A stretch of 64,000 nucleotides of DNA from Hygrocybe punicea (GCA_963556145.1 OY744462.1:5332001-5396000); one strand, 5' to 3'; positions 32,322-44,224 are shown, counted from the stretch's first letter. Made by a program: numbers and translations. The notes: generated by a model from the sequence alone, not told the origin.

Positions 32322-33840
32322 TCACGGTATGTCGAAAACTGTTTCCTGGTTCATATAGACGAGGACAGCTGGTAACTCTTGCAGCCGGTCTGCGGTGGTA
32401 TGGCAACGGCCACATACGGCAATCGGTTTAGATGGCATGGGGACGGGTCGGTAGTTAATGACTTCCATAAAGAAACCGTAGGAGTGGTTGAGCCAATCGT
32501 CGGAGTCATCAATTTCCTCGGGGTCTTCTGCAGGGCAGGGGCATCTGGAGAGTCCATCAGGTGCACCATGTGTGGAAGCAGGTACATGAACAAGTCTGAA
32601 ATTGAATAGGACGATGCCAGCTATCCATCGGTTGACCATCGCATTGGGTTGGATGTCGGGATTGTTGAGCATCCCTTTTATATACTTTGTGTCAACTTCA
32701 ATGGTGAGGTTGTGGACACCAATAATAAAGATCCAGTAGGCACAGAGGGCCCTGAGAAGGCCATAGAGCTCGAGCTTAGACTGGGAGTATCAGGCTTTGC
32801 ATTCGTTCCATGATATTGAACCAAAGCGATTGGGGTAACATTTTCCGTCAGTGCAGATTTGCATGAGAACAAAACCAACTCCAAGGATGGAGGAATCAAC
32901 GGTGAGTATGACTTCCCATTCACATGTGTAGTCAATAGCGCACAGTGCTGGTGATGTAATGATGGCATTCTTGAGGTAGTCTACAGCGGTCTCTTCTTCT
33001 TTGCCAAATTCGAAGGGTATTCCTTTGTAGGTAAGATGGACGAGGGGTCAGGAGTGGAGTGAGAAGTCTTTGATAAAGATGTGCAAGATGCCGCAGATAC
33101 CAAGGAAGGCATGGACTTCAGTGAGGTTGGTCAGCATCGGCCAATCACGAATCTTCTGCACTTTGGACTTGTCAGCTACTTGTCCTTCATATGTGCATCA
33201 GTGGCCAACAATGATGACTGAGGGTCGACAGAGTTCAAGTTTCTTGCCATTGAAGGTACCACCAACATAGCGGAAATGCTGAATGACACAGTTGACACCT
33301 TGGAAGTGTTCCCAGATGAAACATCGGATTGCCGGGTTCTCGGGTATGGTCTTGTAGGTACCATCAGGTTGTTCATTGCGGGTTGGAGGCCCTTTGACGG
33401 GAATATTGTCCATGTATGGAACGGCAAGGTGTGGGATCTTGTCACAGAGGATGTACGTGGAGTCACCATGTAAGATCTGAGGAGAATTGGTGTATCCCAT
33501 AGTGATCTGCATGAGTCAGAGTGTTCTGAGTGGGGATTGAAAAGTCATATAGTCTCGAGAGGAGGGATGGATGAGGCGTTGGTCAAAAGAGACAAAAAGA
33601 TCAAAAGAGGCATAGCAAGAGTGGCCTCCGAAGGCCTTGGCCAAGTGCTCAGTCATAGGTGGTACAGTGGGATCACAGATTGTGATGGCATTAAGGGGCT
33701 GTAGATCGTGAACAATACAAAGGGACTTCCCATCCTTTTTCAAGATGCAAAACCAGCGGGAGTGGTATGACGAGTTCAATGGTTTGTAGGTACCGGCATT
33801 AATTTTGTCTATGATACCGATGACTTCATTGAGGATGCCA
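32322..33840 (-). pseudogene. Gypsy-2 copy 2 reverse transcriptase and RNase H remnant
   Basis: Same domain order as 7515-9266. The RT catalytic box reads YMDN instead of YMDD: the plus-strand base at 33407 is T where copy 1 has C (8657), a CpG change that turns GAT into AAT on the coding strand. Other blocks seen are GKSLCIVHDLQPLNAI, SRDYMTFQSPL and IRCFIWEHFQGVN. The junction to integrase carries TAA where copy 1 has TGA, near 32270. Many further stops. Confidence 0.87.
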
Positions 33841-34620
33841 GGTGGGATCGGGATATTTCTATGGACTCATGGGTCATGTGGTATGGTTGGAATGTGGATT
33901 GGTGGGAAATAGTCTGTGTTGAATTGCCCTTTTTCAGATTCATTCCAAGTGAAAGCAGCTTCTTGAGTTTTAATGATATGGTGGCCGAGTTTTTCTTCCT
34001 CAGGCCAAAGGAATCCATCTGGGTTCATCGGCATCACATTGTGTCATTCCTGGGTGTAGCAGGTGCCAGGTGTAAAGTCGGGTGGATGTGTCGGGAGCAT
34101 GGGTAAATTGGCTAGCAGCTTGCTGGTGATCTCACATATGATCCGGTATTCGTTGGGAAGAGTGGTAGAGATTGGGTGGATGCGATCGGCTACCTTTTTA
34201 TACTTTTTCTTGGTGATGACACCTTTTAGGTCCCTGGTAGGGGGGGTTGTATACAAGATATAAACAGCGTGTTCAGTAGGGGTGCTGTTACAAACATTCG
34301 AAGGGGAAACAGATGACATGGGAGCAGAGATGGAACAAGAGGAAGGAAGGAAGGGTATCGGTAGTACATATCTGATTTTGTATATCGGTCAACAATGAGA
34401 TATACTGGGTGGCGGTCTGAGCTGAGATGAGGAGAAATCTAAATTGATAGAAAAACATAAGTCCTCTTCTAAGAAAAACGGCAAAAGAGAAGAAAAGTTC
34501 ATGGTATATGTGGTTGCTTTCGAGTGGTGGCTTCTCATCTCCTGGTGCGTCCTTCCTGAGAGGTATCTCCAGGTCCTTGACTTCTAAAAATCCGGCTTTC
34601 CAGTGTCGGACTGCTCTCAT
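33841..34620 (-). pseudogene. Gypsy-2 copy 2 protease-RT linker remnant
   Basis: Retains RDLKGVITKKKYKKVADR and DGFLWPEEEKLGHHI-type motifs of the copy-1 linker, in more than one frame. It is degraded by small indels around 34340-34520. Confidence 0.75.
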
Positions 34621-35189
34621 CAGTTCTTCTGGTTGTGCTCGATGGTGGGCAAGGTGACAACGGCACCAGTGTTTGGATCTGTGATTGTGACTTGTTGTTC
34701 TCTGTTTTTGTAATCCTTTGTGAGTGCCTCGGAAAGCATGAAGAAGGGGTGGCTGATGAGAATCCTGTAGGGGGCATCATCGACGACTTGGACCTGAAGG
34801 AATAGATCGACGTCGCCAAAGGTGAATTTAAGGTTAGTGATCTGGCTGAGGGTGTCGTTGTTGCTTTTGTTTGCCGATTGCATCCGCATCTTCATGTTTT
34901 GGAGGCTGTAACCAAGTTTTTCCCAAATGTCATGTCGCATGCTGATGATCATGGAGCTGTTGTTGAGGATGCACTCGAATATGAATTTGCCATTGATGAG
35001 TGGGTAGACAGCATGGAGAGGGACTGAGTCTTGCCCAAGGATGAGCAGGATGTTTTTCTGACAGTGTTGGCAGGTGCGGGTGGGGATTTTGGGTGCATGG
35101 AAATGGAAGACCTCTACATTGTTGGTCTCGGTGGTGACCTTTTTCAAAGTGGTGAGATCCTTCATGTGATGGCAAGCGTTGGACGACAT
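34620..35189 (-). pseudogene. Gypsy-2 copy 2 protease remnant
   Basis: Aligned with 9831-10436. The active-site loop reads ILNNSSMII, so the catalytic Asp of copy 1 (LDNGS) is lost. The remaining fold motifs (WEKLGYSLQNMKM, FGDVDLFLQVQVVDDAPYRILI) are preserved in one open frame. The upstream TGA separating it from gag is shared with copy 1. Confidence 0.85.
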
Positions 35190-35768
35190 GGCTAAGAGTT
35201 CTCATTGCGAAATGCAAACTTGAGAATCGAGCACGCAGTCAATGATGGATTTAGCGATACCAGGATCTTCGATAGGGGCCTGGTAGCGGTATTGAGGATG
35301 TGATGTGGGAGGGTTCTGGGGAGTGCAAGGCACAAAGGCAGTTGGCTTGGTCGGCCGTGTATTTGAAGGTGGGACTATAGTGATTGGCTGCTTGTTGATA
35401 GGTCTGGATGTTTTCTCAGCGGGTTTTGTGGTGAGAACGGACATGGATGTGGCGGGTGGATTGGGATACAATTCTCTAGATTTGCCTTTAACTTTTGAGG
35501 GGATCTCTATGCCATTGAATCTAACCTGTTTATGAAGCTGCTGCACTTCGGCTTCCAAGACCTTGATCTGCTCGTTGTCAATGTCGATGTCAGACATCGT
35601 GGACTGAAAGATGTTGGCATACTCGGTAGTGACTTCAGGCTCGTAGGTCGGTACTTCGACAGCAGAGACAAAGTTGGTTTTGATGTGAGGTGGGGGGTCA
35701 CATTGGAAAGGTTCTGTAGGGTTACAGGCAGGGGGAGCATGGTTGCCGGGGTTCTGTGCCTGCCACGC

Positions 35769-36520
35769 TGATACGTACTCACCCACGCTGACCACTGAAT
35801 CAATGAATCAAACAGGTTCTAGCTATCCTTCGAAATGAGCCCAACAGGTTGCAACTTCATGATGGCTTGTGACCACTCATATGACCTCTCGATTGTATCG
35901 TGAACATCTCCAATGAAGTCGCGGACCAAAATAGAAAACATTCAAATCGGATTGAGCCCCAGACTCTCGCATAATCGTTCGTCTTTCATACAGCAATGCC
36001 CCATTTTATCTTAGATAGACTAACTCGTTTAGAACACTTATTCCCTTTCTCCCACCAGACTCCTTTGTTCTTCCTTTGTTACAAGACCATCTTCATCCTC
36101 CTTTCAGCACCATTTTTGGCTACATTTTCATGTGATTCATACATATTCCTTTCTTTCAACCCCTATTAGAGTAAGTTTCTTTCTTTCCACGACTTTTTAC
36201 TTTGCCTCCGATCTCCAACCGTCGTCATATAAAATAGCTATGTAGATTACGCTTAAGCACCAGAGAGCACATCGTTCCCCCATTTCCCACTTCATTGTAT
36301 CTCTCTCAAAATCATTACAACATTACTTTCTTCAAGCTCAACCATCACCGACTTAAGTTCAATACCTCGACCCTCTATCATTGTCACAACTTTAATTGCT
36401 AAGTCGCACTATCAATCGCAATCATCACAATACTCGTAGAAGCTAATTACCTCACTTGCTCGCAATCACACCAGTTGTAGAGTGTTGTTTTTAGTGCACA
36501 GCACCTCAACTTGCATATCA
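35769..36520 (+). repeat. Solo LTR, family LTR-4 (752 bp), inside gag of Gypsy-2 copy 2
   Basis: Starts TGATAC and ends GCATATCA, with flanks ACGC (35765-35768) and ACAC (36521-36524), again a 4-bp duplication differing by one CpG change. The TATA box TATAAAA is at 36228-36234. Colinear with 14160-14916. Confidence 0.78.
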
Positions 36521-36741
36521 ACACATCGAAGTGATCCTTCATGTTTTTGCCGACAATAGCCTTTGGAAGATACATTCCATTGGGCAACACGATGTGGCTG
36601 TGCTCATTCTTATGGCATATTCCATCCTGAGTGTACTGCTTGGAGATTGGACAATCATGTATATGATGGAACAGGTCATCGCAAAAGAGGCAATTAAAGT
36701 TGGTAAACCCTTGTCCCGAGGTGGTTGGCTCGGCCCTATTT

Positions 36742-38386
36742 TGTTACATTTTACACTCCGCAACTCCGATTCCAACTCCGTTCCATGACGATTCCGCTTT
36801 ATCACACCTTCCTTTTTCATTTCCTTTTACCTTTTGTCTTCTTTTGGACATCATTGTTTATTCTTGTCCTTGTTCTCTTTTTATCCTTTCTTCTCTAGAA
36901 CAATCCAGACCAACCATGGACACATCTCCATGTCACCTTGCTGTACCCGAATAGTCTCCTTGTTGACGGACATCATCACTCTTGTCTTTTCCCTCGCCCT
37001 GACATATTGTTGACTTCATCCCACGACAAACCGATTCACAATGGCTGTACTCCCAACACAGCTCATTACCGTAATTGTTATTGGCAGCATTGCCATCACC
37101 TTCCTGATCGGTTTCTACTTCGGTATGATCTATCTTTGGCATCGGCACTGAAACCCTTCTGCCATTGATACACCCAACTTCCACCTTGACAATATATCGA
37201 CACGTAATTGACAATTGCCATTCTTGGATATTTGGTTTCCATATTCATACCCTGTGCCTACCATTATCCTCCCTGATGATCCGACGACATTCCTCACCTG
37301 CATGTGAACTCTGAACAATCCCCGATTACAAGACAATTCACTGTTCTCTCTAATCCGACCATCGCCAAAGCACATTCTTTTGGACTTCGACCACAGACCA
37401 TACGACTTCCCAAACAGTGAACCAACCCCTATCGTATATTGTTCACACGACATCACTTCATTGCAGTACCCGACAACTTGTTCCCACAGCTTGTCACCTG
37501 TGCCATGACTCGAAACCTGGACCCACGTTCATTTCTCCTTTTCCATCCATAACCTTGATACCTCCCACACTCACTTACAACAATCCCCTTTCTTGGACGA
37601 ATAGCGACATCAGGTGGACCACGTTGTTCTACACACAGGACAAGACATCACCCCTCGATACGTCAGTGACACAGACATCGTCATCCGGTACAGCTTATGC
37701 TGTTCGCATGTCTGACCTCGACTAGCCCACTGTCTTAGTTGGTTTTTCTTCCATACATTCCTTTGTTTTCTTTCACACCAACCTTGCCGCTATATCCACA
37801 CTACCTCAAGACACTCCCTTCGCCAATCCCACACTGGACGATACCCCTCTTTGACCCAATCATGCATCGCACTTGCCAGACTGCGCATTTGCCCATTACA
37901 GCAAGTGTAGACCCCGAATAGGCAATTCTGCACATCACATGATCTGATGACAAATCATCCGAGTCATCTGGACCTCTTCTATCCTCAATGACACCCGGGC
38001 CTCCAGTTGGATCGCGAGAACATCGACATGAGGACGCCTCATGTATGCCTCATGGTGAGCATATGGTGTAGTTGGACATGTTGTAGCTTCATGGTTGGAT
38101 TCCAATTTACCTCCCCTCAAGTCCATTCACTATATCTACTGTCCTTGTTGTTAGTTCGGACTTTTTCTTCTTTCTTTTCCTTACGTTTAGTCTGGTTCTT
38201 GGCGCAGACTCATCTTGTTTTGGGTAATCCCCACGGCTCGCAATGACATTAGACCTTGACCCCCCCCTTCTTAGCAGTGTTGTCTTAGCTGTAAGCAACA
38301 ACAAAAGCTGCTGTTCTCCCCTCTGGAAGCCAATCCCCTGTTAAGTTGATTGTTGCCGGAGCCCGCTGCAGAAGCGATCTGTAACA
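36742..38386 (-). mobile_element. Solo LTR, family LTR-A (1645 bp), inside gag of Gypsy-2 copy 2
   Basis: Reverse complement of 1844-3518, with TGTTAC and GTAACA ends and perfect 5-bp duplications TATTT at 36737-36741 and 38387-38391. It splits gag between the Pro-rich linker and the zinc-knuckle part. Both known copies landed in T-rich pentamers inside gypsy coding DNA. Confidence 0.9.
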
Positions 38387-39748
38387 TATTTGCACAAGGC
38401 TTTGGAGGATTGTTACATTCAGTGAGAGCTTGTGTGAGTACAGCGAGTTGCTGTGAAACTAGATGAAAGAGGTCGGACACGTTGGGTTCGACTGGTTCCA
38501 CTTTAGGAATGACCAGGTCATAGTTAGCGGGTGGTGGATAGCGGGTAGTGGGTTCTATGGGAGTCAAATACCTGATGGCGGCAGGCAACATTGATGAAAG
38601 ATGAGAGACAGTAGACGGTTCGGCCACAGTACTGGCCAACAGGAAGTGGGCACAGTTACAGAAGTCCTGGAAGTCATAGGGGTCACTATGGAAGTGGTTT
38701 GGCTTCTGGTACTGAAGACAGGTCTTCATATCTTTCTTGAGCTTGGCATGGAAGCCCTTCTCATAAGCAATGTTGCGTTCCCAGGGAGAGATTCAACCCT
38801 TGTCTAAGAGGAATCCTGAAATCTGGATGAACTCGCGGTAATATTCGCCAAGTTCGGCGCGAGTACAGATGCTGTAACTGGTCTTGGTATGTGTAAGACA
38901 GTTGGGATCCACCATCATGTACCGATGATCATCTTCTGTGCCTGGGTATAGCACAAGTATGCTCCTTTTGAATGTCACATAATTGGTGCTGGTCGCGCTA
39001 GGCAGACTCGCCCAAAGCTCATAGTCACTAAGGGACGCATAGCGCAGACTATGCTTAATGCGGCCTGCATCATTGAGGCCAGCATCGGCAGCAAGTAGCT
39101 CTACTTCTTCAAAGAAGTGGTTTAGGTTGAGTGGGTTCCCATCGAAGGTTGGGGCCATGGAATGACTGTGAGCAGGCATTTGTCATGGGGTGACATGGGG
39201 TGCGGTAGCATGGGGAGTGGTTGAAGATCCAGCAGTCAAAGTCATTGTGGGAATAGGAGCAGGCTGAAATGTTGATAGAGCGGTTGTTGGGTGTATGATG
39301 AGCAGGTCAGATAACGTGGATGATGATGGCATGGGCAAAGATGAGGATGAGGACAAGGACAAAGATGGAGTTTTCAATGTCGAGAGTGAATATGTGGATG
39401 GAGGTTCTAACAAAGTCAAGGTTGGGGACATAGGCAATGCGGGTGCAGAACTAAGATCAGATGAGTCAGGTGTTATCATAATAATTGGTATATCAACCGA
39501 TTCAGACTGTCAGATGAGAGATATAAGGGCATATTCGACCCTGAGATGAGGGGAAGATTGTTGTGTTGAGCAAGGTGATCGGGTACTAGTTGGAAGATGT
39601 CATCGTCGATTGTCGGGTCGAAGGTGGCTAGAGAAAGTTCTTGTTGAAAGGTTCTTTGAGGAAGATCTCAAAGACAATGGTCAGAGGGTGTGATATGGGA
39701 GGAGGAAGCTATGGTGATGCTAAACTATTCCTCATGGTGGGCTCCAGA

Positions 39749-40480
39749 TGTAGTGGCAAGGTTGGGGTGGCTATGGAACAATGATCCTAACCTGGGGTTG
39801 TCAGCGTAGAAGTGATGGTGGAATAGTTAGCAAGCTTCAGTAAAGTGGTAAGGGACAAAGAGGAGAAAGCTGACATTGTCAGATATGGCTGGTCGGGTGT
39901 CAGGTGATGAGTGATATAGGAATATTGACGGTAGAACGATGGAGAGAGTGTCGAGAGAACCGACGAATTGTACGACTGAAGGATTTTACTGAGAAGCTGA
40001 TTCTGAGTGAGGGGAAATGGGGAGACTGGTTTCTTATTTTGACACGGTGCTTGGGCACCATTTTTATACTACAAAAATGTCTATCTAGTTTTGGACGAGA
40101 GTCCTTGGCCGATGAGGGAGAACAAAGGAGAACAGAAATAGGGGAGTGAGGAGAAGGTTGCAATGCGACGATGACAGGAAAATGAGTGGGAGAAGTGAAA
40201 AGCCGTGAAAAGATGTCAAATACTTTTATATATCTCCATAAGGGAGATGGTACGTGTGAATTGGGCAAGTCCGATGTCAGGATTCCAGTCTAATAAGATC
40301 CATCTGCAATGTTTGGGATTCCATGCATTTAGGAGTTGGACCAACCCTGTACGCAAGCGGCCATGCTAGTCGGTATGCGTCAGGTTATGTTGGGTTCAAG
40401 GGTGAATCATTAAGGACGTCGGGTTCGAATGGGTTCACAAGATATCGAGTTTCCGGTCTCAGAGGGCCCAGCCCTCTACA
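39749..40480 (-). repeat. Gypsy-2 copy 2 5' LTR (732 bp)
   Basis: From TGTAG (39749) to CTACA (40480), directly followed by the target duplication CTGC and the resumed DIRS-A sequence. The primer-binding 18-mer lies at 39729-39746. A 42-bp deletion near 39870 distinguishes it from the left LTR. Confidence 0.92.
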
Positions 40481-40484
40481 CTGC

Positions 40485-41346
40485 TGATCACATTGAATGC
40501 TCCACCAGCATCCACATCATCCTCTCCACTGCCTGGTCCACCCCTGATGCCGACTTCACCCTTTACTCTGATGCTTGTCCCACTGGCATGGGTTTCTGGT
40601 CCCCCAAGATCCCTCGGGCTACCTAGTGTTGCCATGACTATAGCCGATGTTATTCGAAAAATGGCTATATCATTGTCAATAAAATAGTGGAACTTATGAG
40701 AATATTTGGGTGCATAGATAACACGAAAAGCCAGAGAGTCCTCTGCCAAAATTAGTTGATGCAATGAGTCTCTGGTCCCTTATTGGACCAACTTTAAATT
40801 GTAGTTGATTCAAGTACAATTTAAAGTCAGTCCAATAAGGGACCAGGGACTTGTTGCATCAACTAATGTTGGCAGAGGACCTTCCGGCCTTTCGTGTGAT
40901 CTATGCACCCCAATATGCTCATAATTTCCACTATTTTATTGACAATGATATAGCCATTTTTCGAAAAGCATCGGCTATAGTCGTGGCAACACTAGGGCTA
41001 CCAATGCCTCCTCCCAACTTGCCCAGAACCCTGGATCTTCTACCTTGAAGCCTTGGCTGCCCTCTCCACCCTCCATTTCATGTCTCTCAACATCTGCCCT
41101 ATCCCCACCCACTTTTGCAACAACACCAACACCATCAACATCTTCAACACTCTTCACGCCCTCCCCACCCATAACCCCATCCTGATGGCTGCTGTTGACC
41201 TTTCCCTGCATTACAGGTTCCAGTTCCACATCTTCCATATCCCTGGTTCTGCGAACATCCTTGCTGATGCCCTCTCCCGTGGCCATAACGAGATGATACA
41301 CTACATGGCCCCCTTCATGGGGATTACTTCCTTTGAACCCCCATGA
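40485..41346 (+). pseudogene. DIRS-A RNase H, split by a foldback MITE
   Basis: Resumes the frame cut at 20697: IECSTSIHII and FTLYSDACPTGMGFWSP match IYILNSTTW and LYSDACPTGLGFWSP of DIRS-C. After the MITE (40624-40994) the domain continues with a LEALAALSTLHF-type helix, FCNNTNTINIFNTLHALP and NILADALSRGHNE, the last acidic motif of RNase H. One copy of GGGCTACC must be removed to restore the frame. The catalytic residues SDA, NNTN (DNTN in DIRS-C) and ADALSR can be compared directly; the third position is Asn here. Confidence 0.85.
40624..40994. mobile_element. hAT-type foldback MITE (371 bp)
   Basis: Ends TAGTGTTGCCA.. and ..GGCAACACTA with perfect 8-bp duplications GGGCTACC at 40616-40623 and 40995-41002. 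The two halves are reverse complements through nearly the whole length, with the turn near 40810. No coding capacity. The terminal 10-mer equals that of the hAT element at 29128-30297, so the same transposase could serve both. Confidence 0.92.
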
Positions 41347-41369
41347 CTTCCACTAGGGGCGGCCTTTAA

Positions 41370-42325
41370 ATGACACACCTGCCCCATTCACCCTGGTTGG
41401 TTCCCTGGTCCCTGGAACAATTGCGCCATGAACATGCCATTGCCATGGGGTGCCCAATCAAACCAAGCATAGCCGCCGCTCATTCCTCCACACTCAAATC
41501 CTATATTTATTTTTGTACTGAACACTCCCTTCCCATTTCCCCATCCCCCAACACCTTCAGCTGCTATGTTGTCTTCATGTGCCACCACATTAAACATCAA
41601 TCTGTTGACAATTATCTCTCCAGAATCTGCAACCAACTTGAACCTTTCTACCCTGACGTCTGTATGATACACCACCACCATCTTGTCACCAAAACCCTTG
41701 CTGGCTGCAAAAAACTATGTGTGGCAGGGGTCTCCCAGAAATGTCCACTCTTGCGCTTTGAACTAGCCTCCATCTGCTCCTCCTTCCCTGACACTTGCCG
41801 CCACGATGATGCCCTTTTCACAACTATCATCTCAATGGCTTTCCACAACCTCTTATGTCTTGGTGAACTTGTCTGGCCAGACTCCCCTGCACTCCAGGAC
41901 TACCAGAAGGTTCTCTTACACAGCTCTGTCACCATGGAAACAAACTCATTCAACTTTTTTCTCCCCAGTCACAAGGCAGACCACTTCTATGAAGGCAGCT
42001 GCATCCTCCTCCATAGCACACTAACGCCCAACAACCCCATCGCTAACTTCACCCACTACCTCACTTCTTGTGACCGACTTTTCCCCTTACATCCCGAACT
42101 TTTTCTATGCTTGAATGGTTCCTCTCACGTCTTCATGTGCATTTCCCTGATCCGAATGTTGGGGGCCACTCACTCCATTCTGGTGGCGCCACAGATCTCA
42201 CAACCACAGGCATTCCACCTTACCTCATCCAATCAATTGGCCAGTGGGCCTCAGATGCTTGGCAAATTTATGTCTGCACACACCCCAGCTTGCAGGCAGC
42301 ATTCCTTTTTGCCCACCACTAACCC
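41370..42325 (+). pseudogene. DIRS-A tyrosine recombinase (inactive)
   Basis: The N-terminal SAM-like part reads LRHEHAIAMGCPIKPSIAAA and YLSRICNQLEPFYPDVC. The catalytic part has LLCLGELVWPDS, then a frame change near 42100, and ends GGHSLHSGGATDL, IQSIGQWASDAWQIYV. DIRS-C has SLRSGGAT, so the conserved catalytic Arg of the H-x-x-R-type box is His here. The candidate nucleophile Tyr in WQIYV remains. Such enzymes integrate circular element DNA without target duplications; this copy is dead. Confidence 0.85.
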
Positions 42326-43394
42326 AGGTGCTACACAACACCTCCTCTGAGTCTCAACTTTCATCTCCTCTTTCCTACCAGACTACGCGTTGATACGCAG
42401 CGCACGTCCCTAAGCACGGAAATGTTCTATTGGACCTATTCTAGCCTTGACATGCTGCAATTCACAGCGAAACATCCCAATTTATATGTATCTCCATTGC
42501 GATGCAACTGCGATATGCGCACGATATGGGCGATACTTCGACATTACTGCAATTTTCTTCGGAGCTCTTCAGCCCCTTCAGAAACATATTTCGAGCCTCT
42601 CTGACATCACCCACGCTTATACCATTCACCCTATTCCATTCCGATTCCGTTCCAGTTCCAGGGAAGTCTTTATGCGACATGTTTCACTTATTTCAAACAT
42701 TATAGCTCCTATCCTCTAGATATTTTGGAAATTGCTTTGCATGGTGCTATACCCTTTGTTTCAGTTCCATTTCATCTCTATTGCACCATAGTTCTGTCGT
42801 GTGCCATCTATTTGTCTTGCCTTCTTCACCCTTTATTGTCCTAACAACCAACTTCACATAAATACCCTCTGTAGTTTACATACTAAGAGATGTCTTGTAT
42901 ACCCCCGATTCCAGTCTATCATATCACCTCTTTACTGTGCTGTCCATGCAATAGCTCCACTATGCTCTATTAAACTTTGCGTTCCTTCTACAAAGTGCTA
43001 CATATACACCGAAAACATCGCCGACTGTTTCGCACACACCACACACATCACACACATCATGCACATCAGAAACATCATCACAGCTATCCAGAGCACCTCT
43101 GAGTATTTTTATTAATCTTTTGGATTGAGATTGAACCCCTCAGGATTCATACAGCACTGTGGTAGAGTTGGTATTTGATTCCGTTCACATTACCATGGTG
43201 CACCCTTTCAGTGTTTGTTACTGGACTATGTGTTTCTTTTCCGTATCCCGCTCTCTCAATTTGCCCCCAACATTTCACTCTTTTTTTTTCTTTCTAACCA
43301 TCCCTCACAATTTCCGATAGCTTTTAGCACCGCACCTATCTTTCTTGTGTAAATATATTTTCTTCCTGGGCCTTGCCACTGTTTCAGGGCAGGG
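42326..43394. other. Non-genic stretch after DIRS-A
   Basis: About 1.07 kb of AT-rich, pyrimidine-biased sequence without recognisable domains. Part of it may be the 3' terminal region of DIRS-A; I could not identify the split or inverted repeats that would define its end. Confidence 0.5.
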
Positions 43395-43398
43395 CCAC

Positions 43399-44220
43399 TG
43401 TAGATGCGGGTTCAGGGTGGCTTCGGAACATGAATCCTAACCTAGGGGTGTCAGCATAGAAGTGACGGTGGATAATCAGTGTTGGGAATAATAGTAAAAG
43501 TGGAAATGGAAGTAAAATATAAAGCCACCATGTAAAACTGGACAAATAATAACAAACCCAACGATGAATGAACTGAAAATGGATAAATAATAATGAACCT
43601 GATGATGCCAACGACATTGGGTACAGTGGGTTGGGTTGGGTTGGGAACGATGAAAGAATAATGGAACAATGATAAAGACGATGAAGTGAACTATAAAAAT
43701 CTAAGGGTCTATGAGGACGAGCAATTGAAGGAATTAAAACATGATTCTGACTGTAAGGAAACAGGGACTAAGGGTATCTTTTTTTTTTGTACAGTCGTCG
43801 GGGACCATTTTTATAGTACATGTATGGGTAGTCTACTTTTGGTCATGTCTATTTTGGCCGATGGTAACTACAAAGAAAAGTTGGAAAGGGGATCTGAAGA
43901 GGGGTGTTGCAATGCAACAGTGACAGGAAAATGGAGGGGAAAGCAAATATCCATAAAAATGATCTAAAAATCCTACATATCTCCATAAGGAAGAGGGGAT
44001 GCATATATTGGGCAAGTCCAAAGTTGGGAATCAAGTCCAATGAGATCTGTCTCCTATAATTGGAACTCTGGGGCTTATGAGGCTGCCGGATTTGGTCCAA
44101 AAGTGGCCATGACAAAGTGGCATACATCAGGTCATGTTGGGTTGGAATGCGAGTCATTTGGAGGCATCAGGTTCATCATATATCAATGATACAGACTCAG
44201 GGGGACGTCAAGTCTCTACA
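43399..44220 (+). repeat. Solo LTR, family LTR-3 (822 bp)
   Basis: TGTAGATGCGGGTTC.. to ..TCTCTACA with perfect 4-bp duplications CCAC at 43395-43398 and 44221-44224. It shares structure with the Gypsy-2 LTR ends (TGTAG..CTACA), so LTR-3 probably belongs to a related gypsy family. Confidence 0.9.
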
Positions 44221-44224
44221 CCAC

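Larger units (their letters stand above)
35202..39479 (-). pseudogene. Gypsy-2 copy 2 gag, split by LTR-4 and LTR-A
   Basis: Three gag pieces: 38387-39479 (N-terminal and capsid-like part, FDGNPLNLNHFFEEVE and FQDFCNCAHFLLAS), 36521-36741 (zinc-knuckle part) and 35202-35768 (Pro-rich part with the IKVLEAEVQQLHKQV helix). The pieces join in the copy-1 order once the two LTRs are removed. Where copy 1 has a TGA at 11121 this copy reads CAG. A further stop lies near 38793. Confidence 0.85.
20697..40480 (-). mobile_element. Gypsy-2 copy 2: retrotransposon with five nested insertions
   Basis: Same organisation as copy 1 on the minus strand: 5' LTR 40480-39749, gag, protease, RT/RNase H, integrase, plus-strand antisense gene, 3' LTR 27756-20697. 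Nested inside are the 6.3-kb inverted-repeat element (21053-27331), a hAT element (29128-30297), LTR-3 (30526-31388), LTR-4 (35769-36520) and LTR-A (36742-38386). Relative to copy 1, about 600 bp around the end of integrase are replaced by the LTR-3 copy. Decay is mainly CpG transitions, including the RT YMDD to YMDN change. Confidence 0.92.
18289..42325 (+). mobile_element. DIRS-A: tyrosine-recombinase retrotransposon split by Gypsy-2 copy 2
   Basis: Gag, RT and the start of RNase H lie at 18305-20696; the rest of RNase H and the tyrosine recombinase continue at 40485-42325. The 19.8-kb interruption is exactly the Gypsy-2 copy 2 element, flanked by CCGC (20693-20696) and CTGC (40481-40484), a 4-bp duplication differing by a CpG transition. 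The order gag, RT, RNase H, tyrosine recombinase without a DDE integrase places it in the DIRS/Ngaro group. Many frame breaks and lost catalytic residues show it is dead. Related copy: DIRS-C at 46542-62193. Confidence 0.88.
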
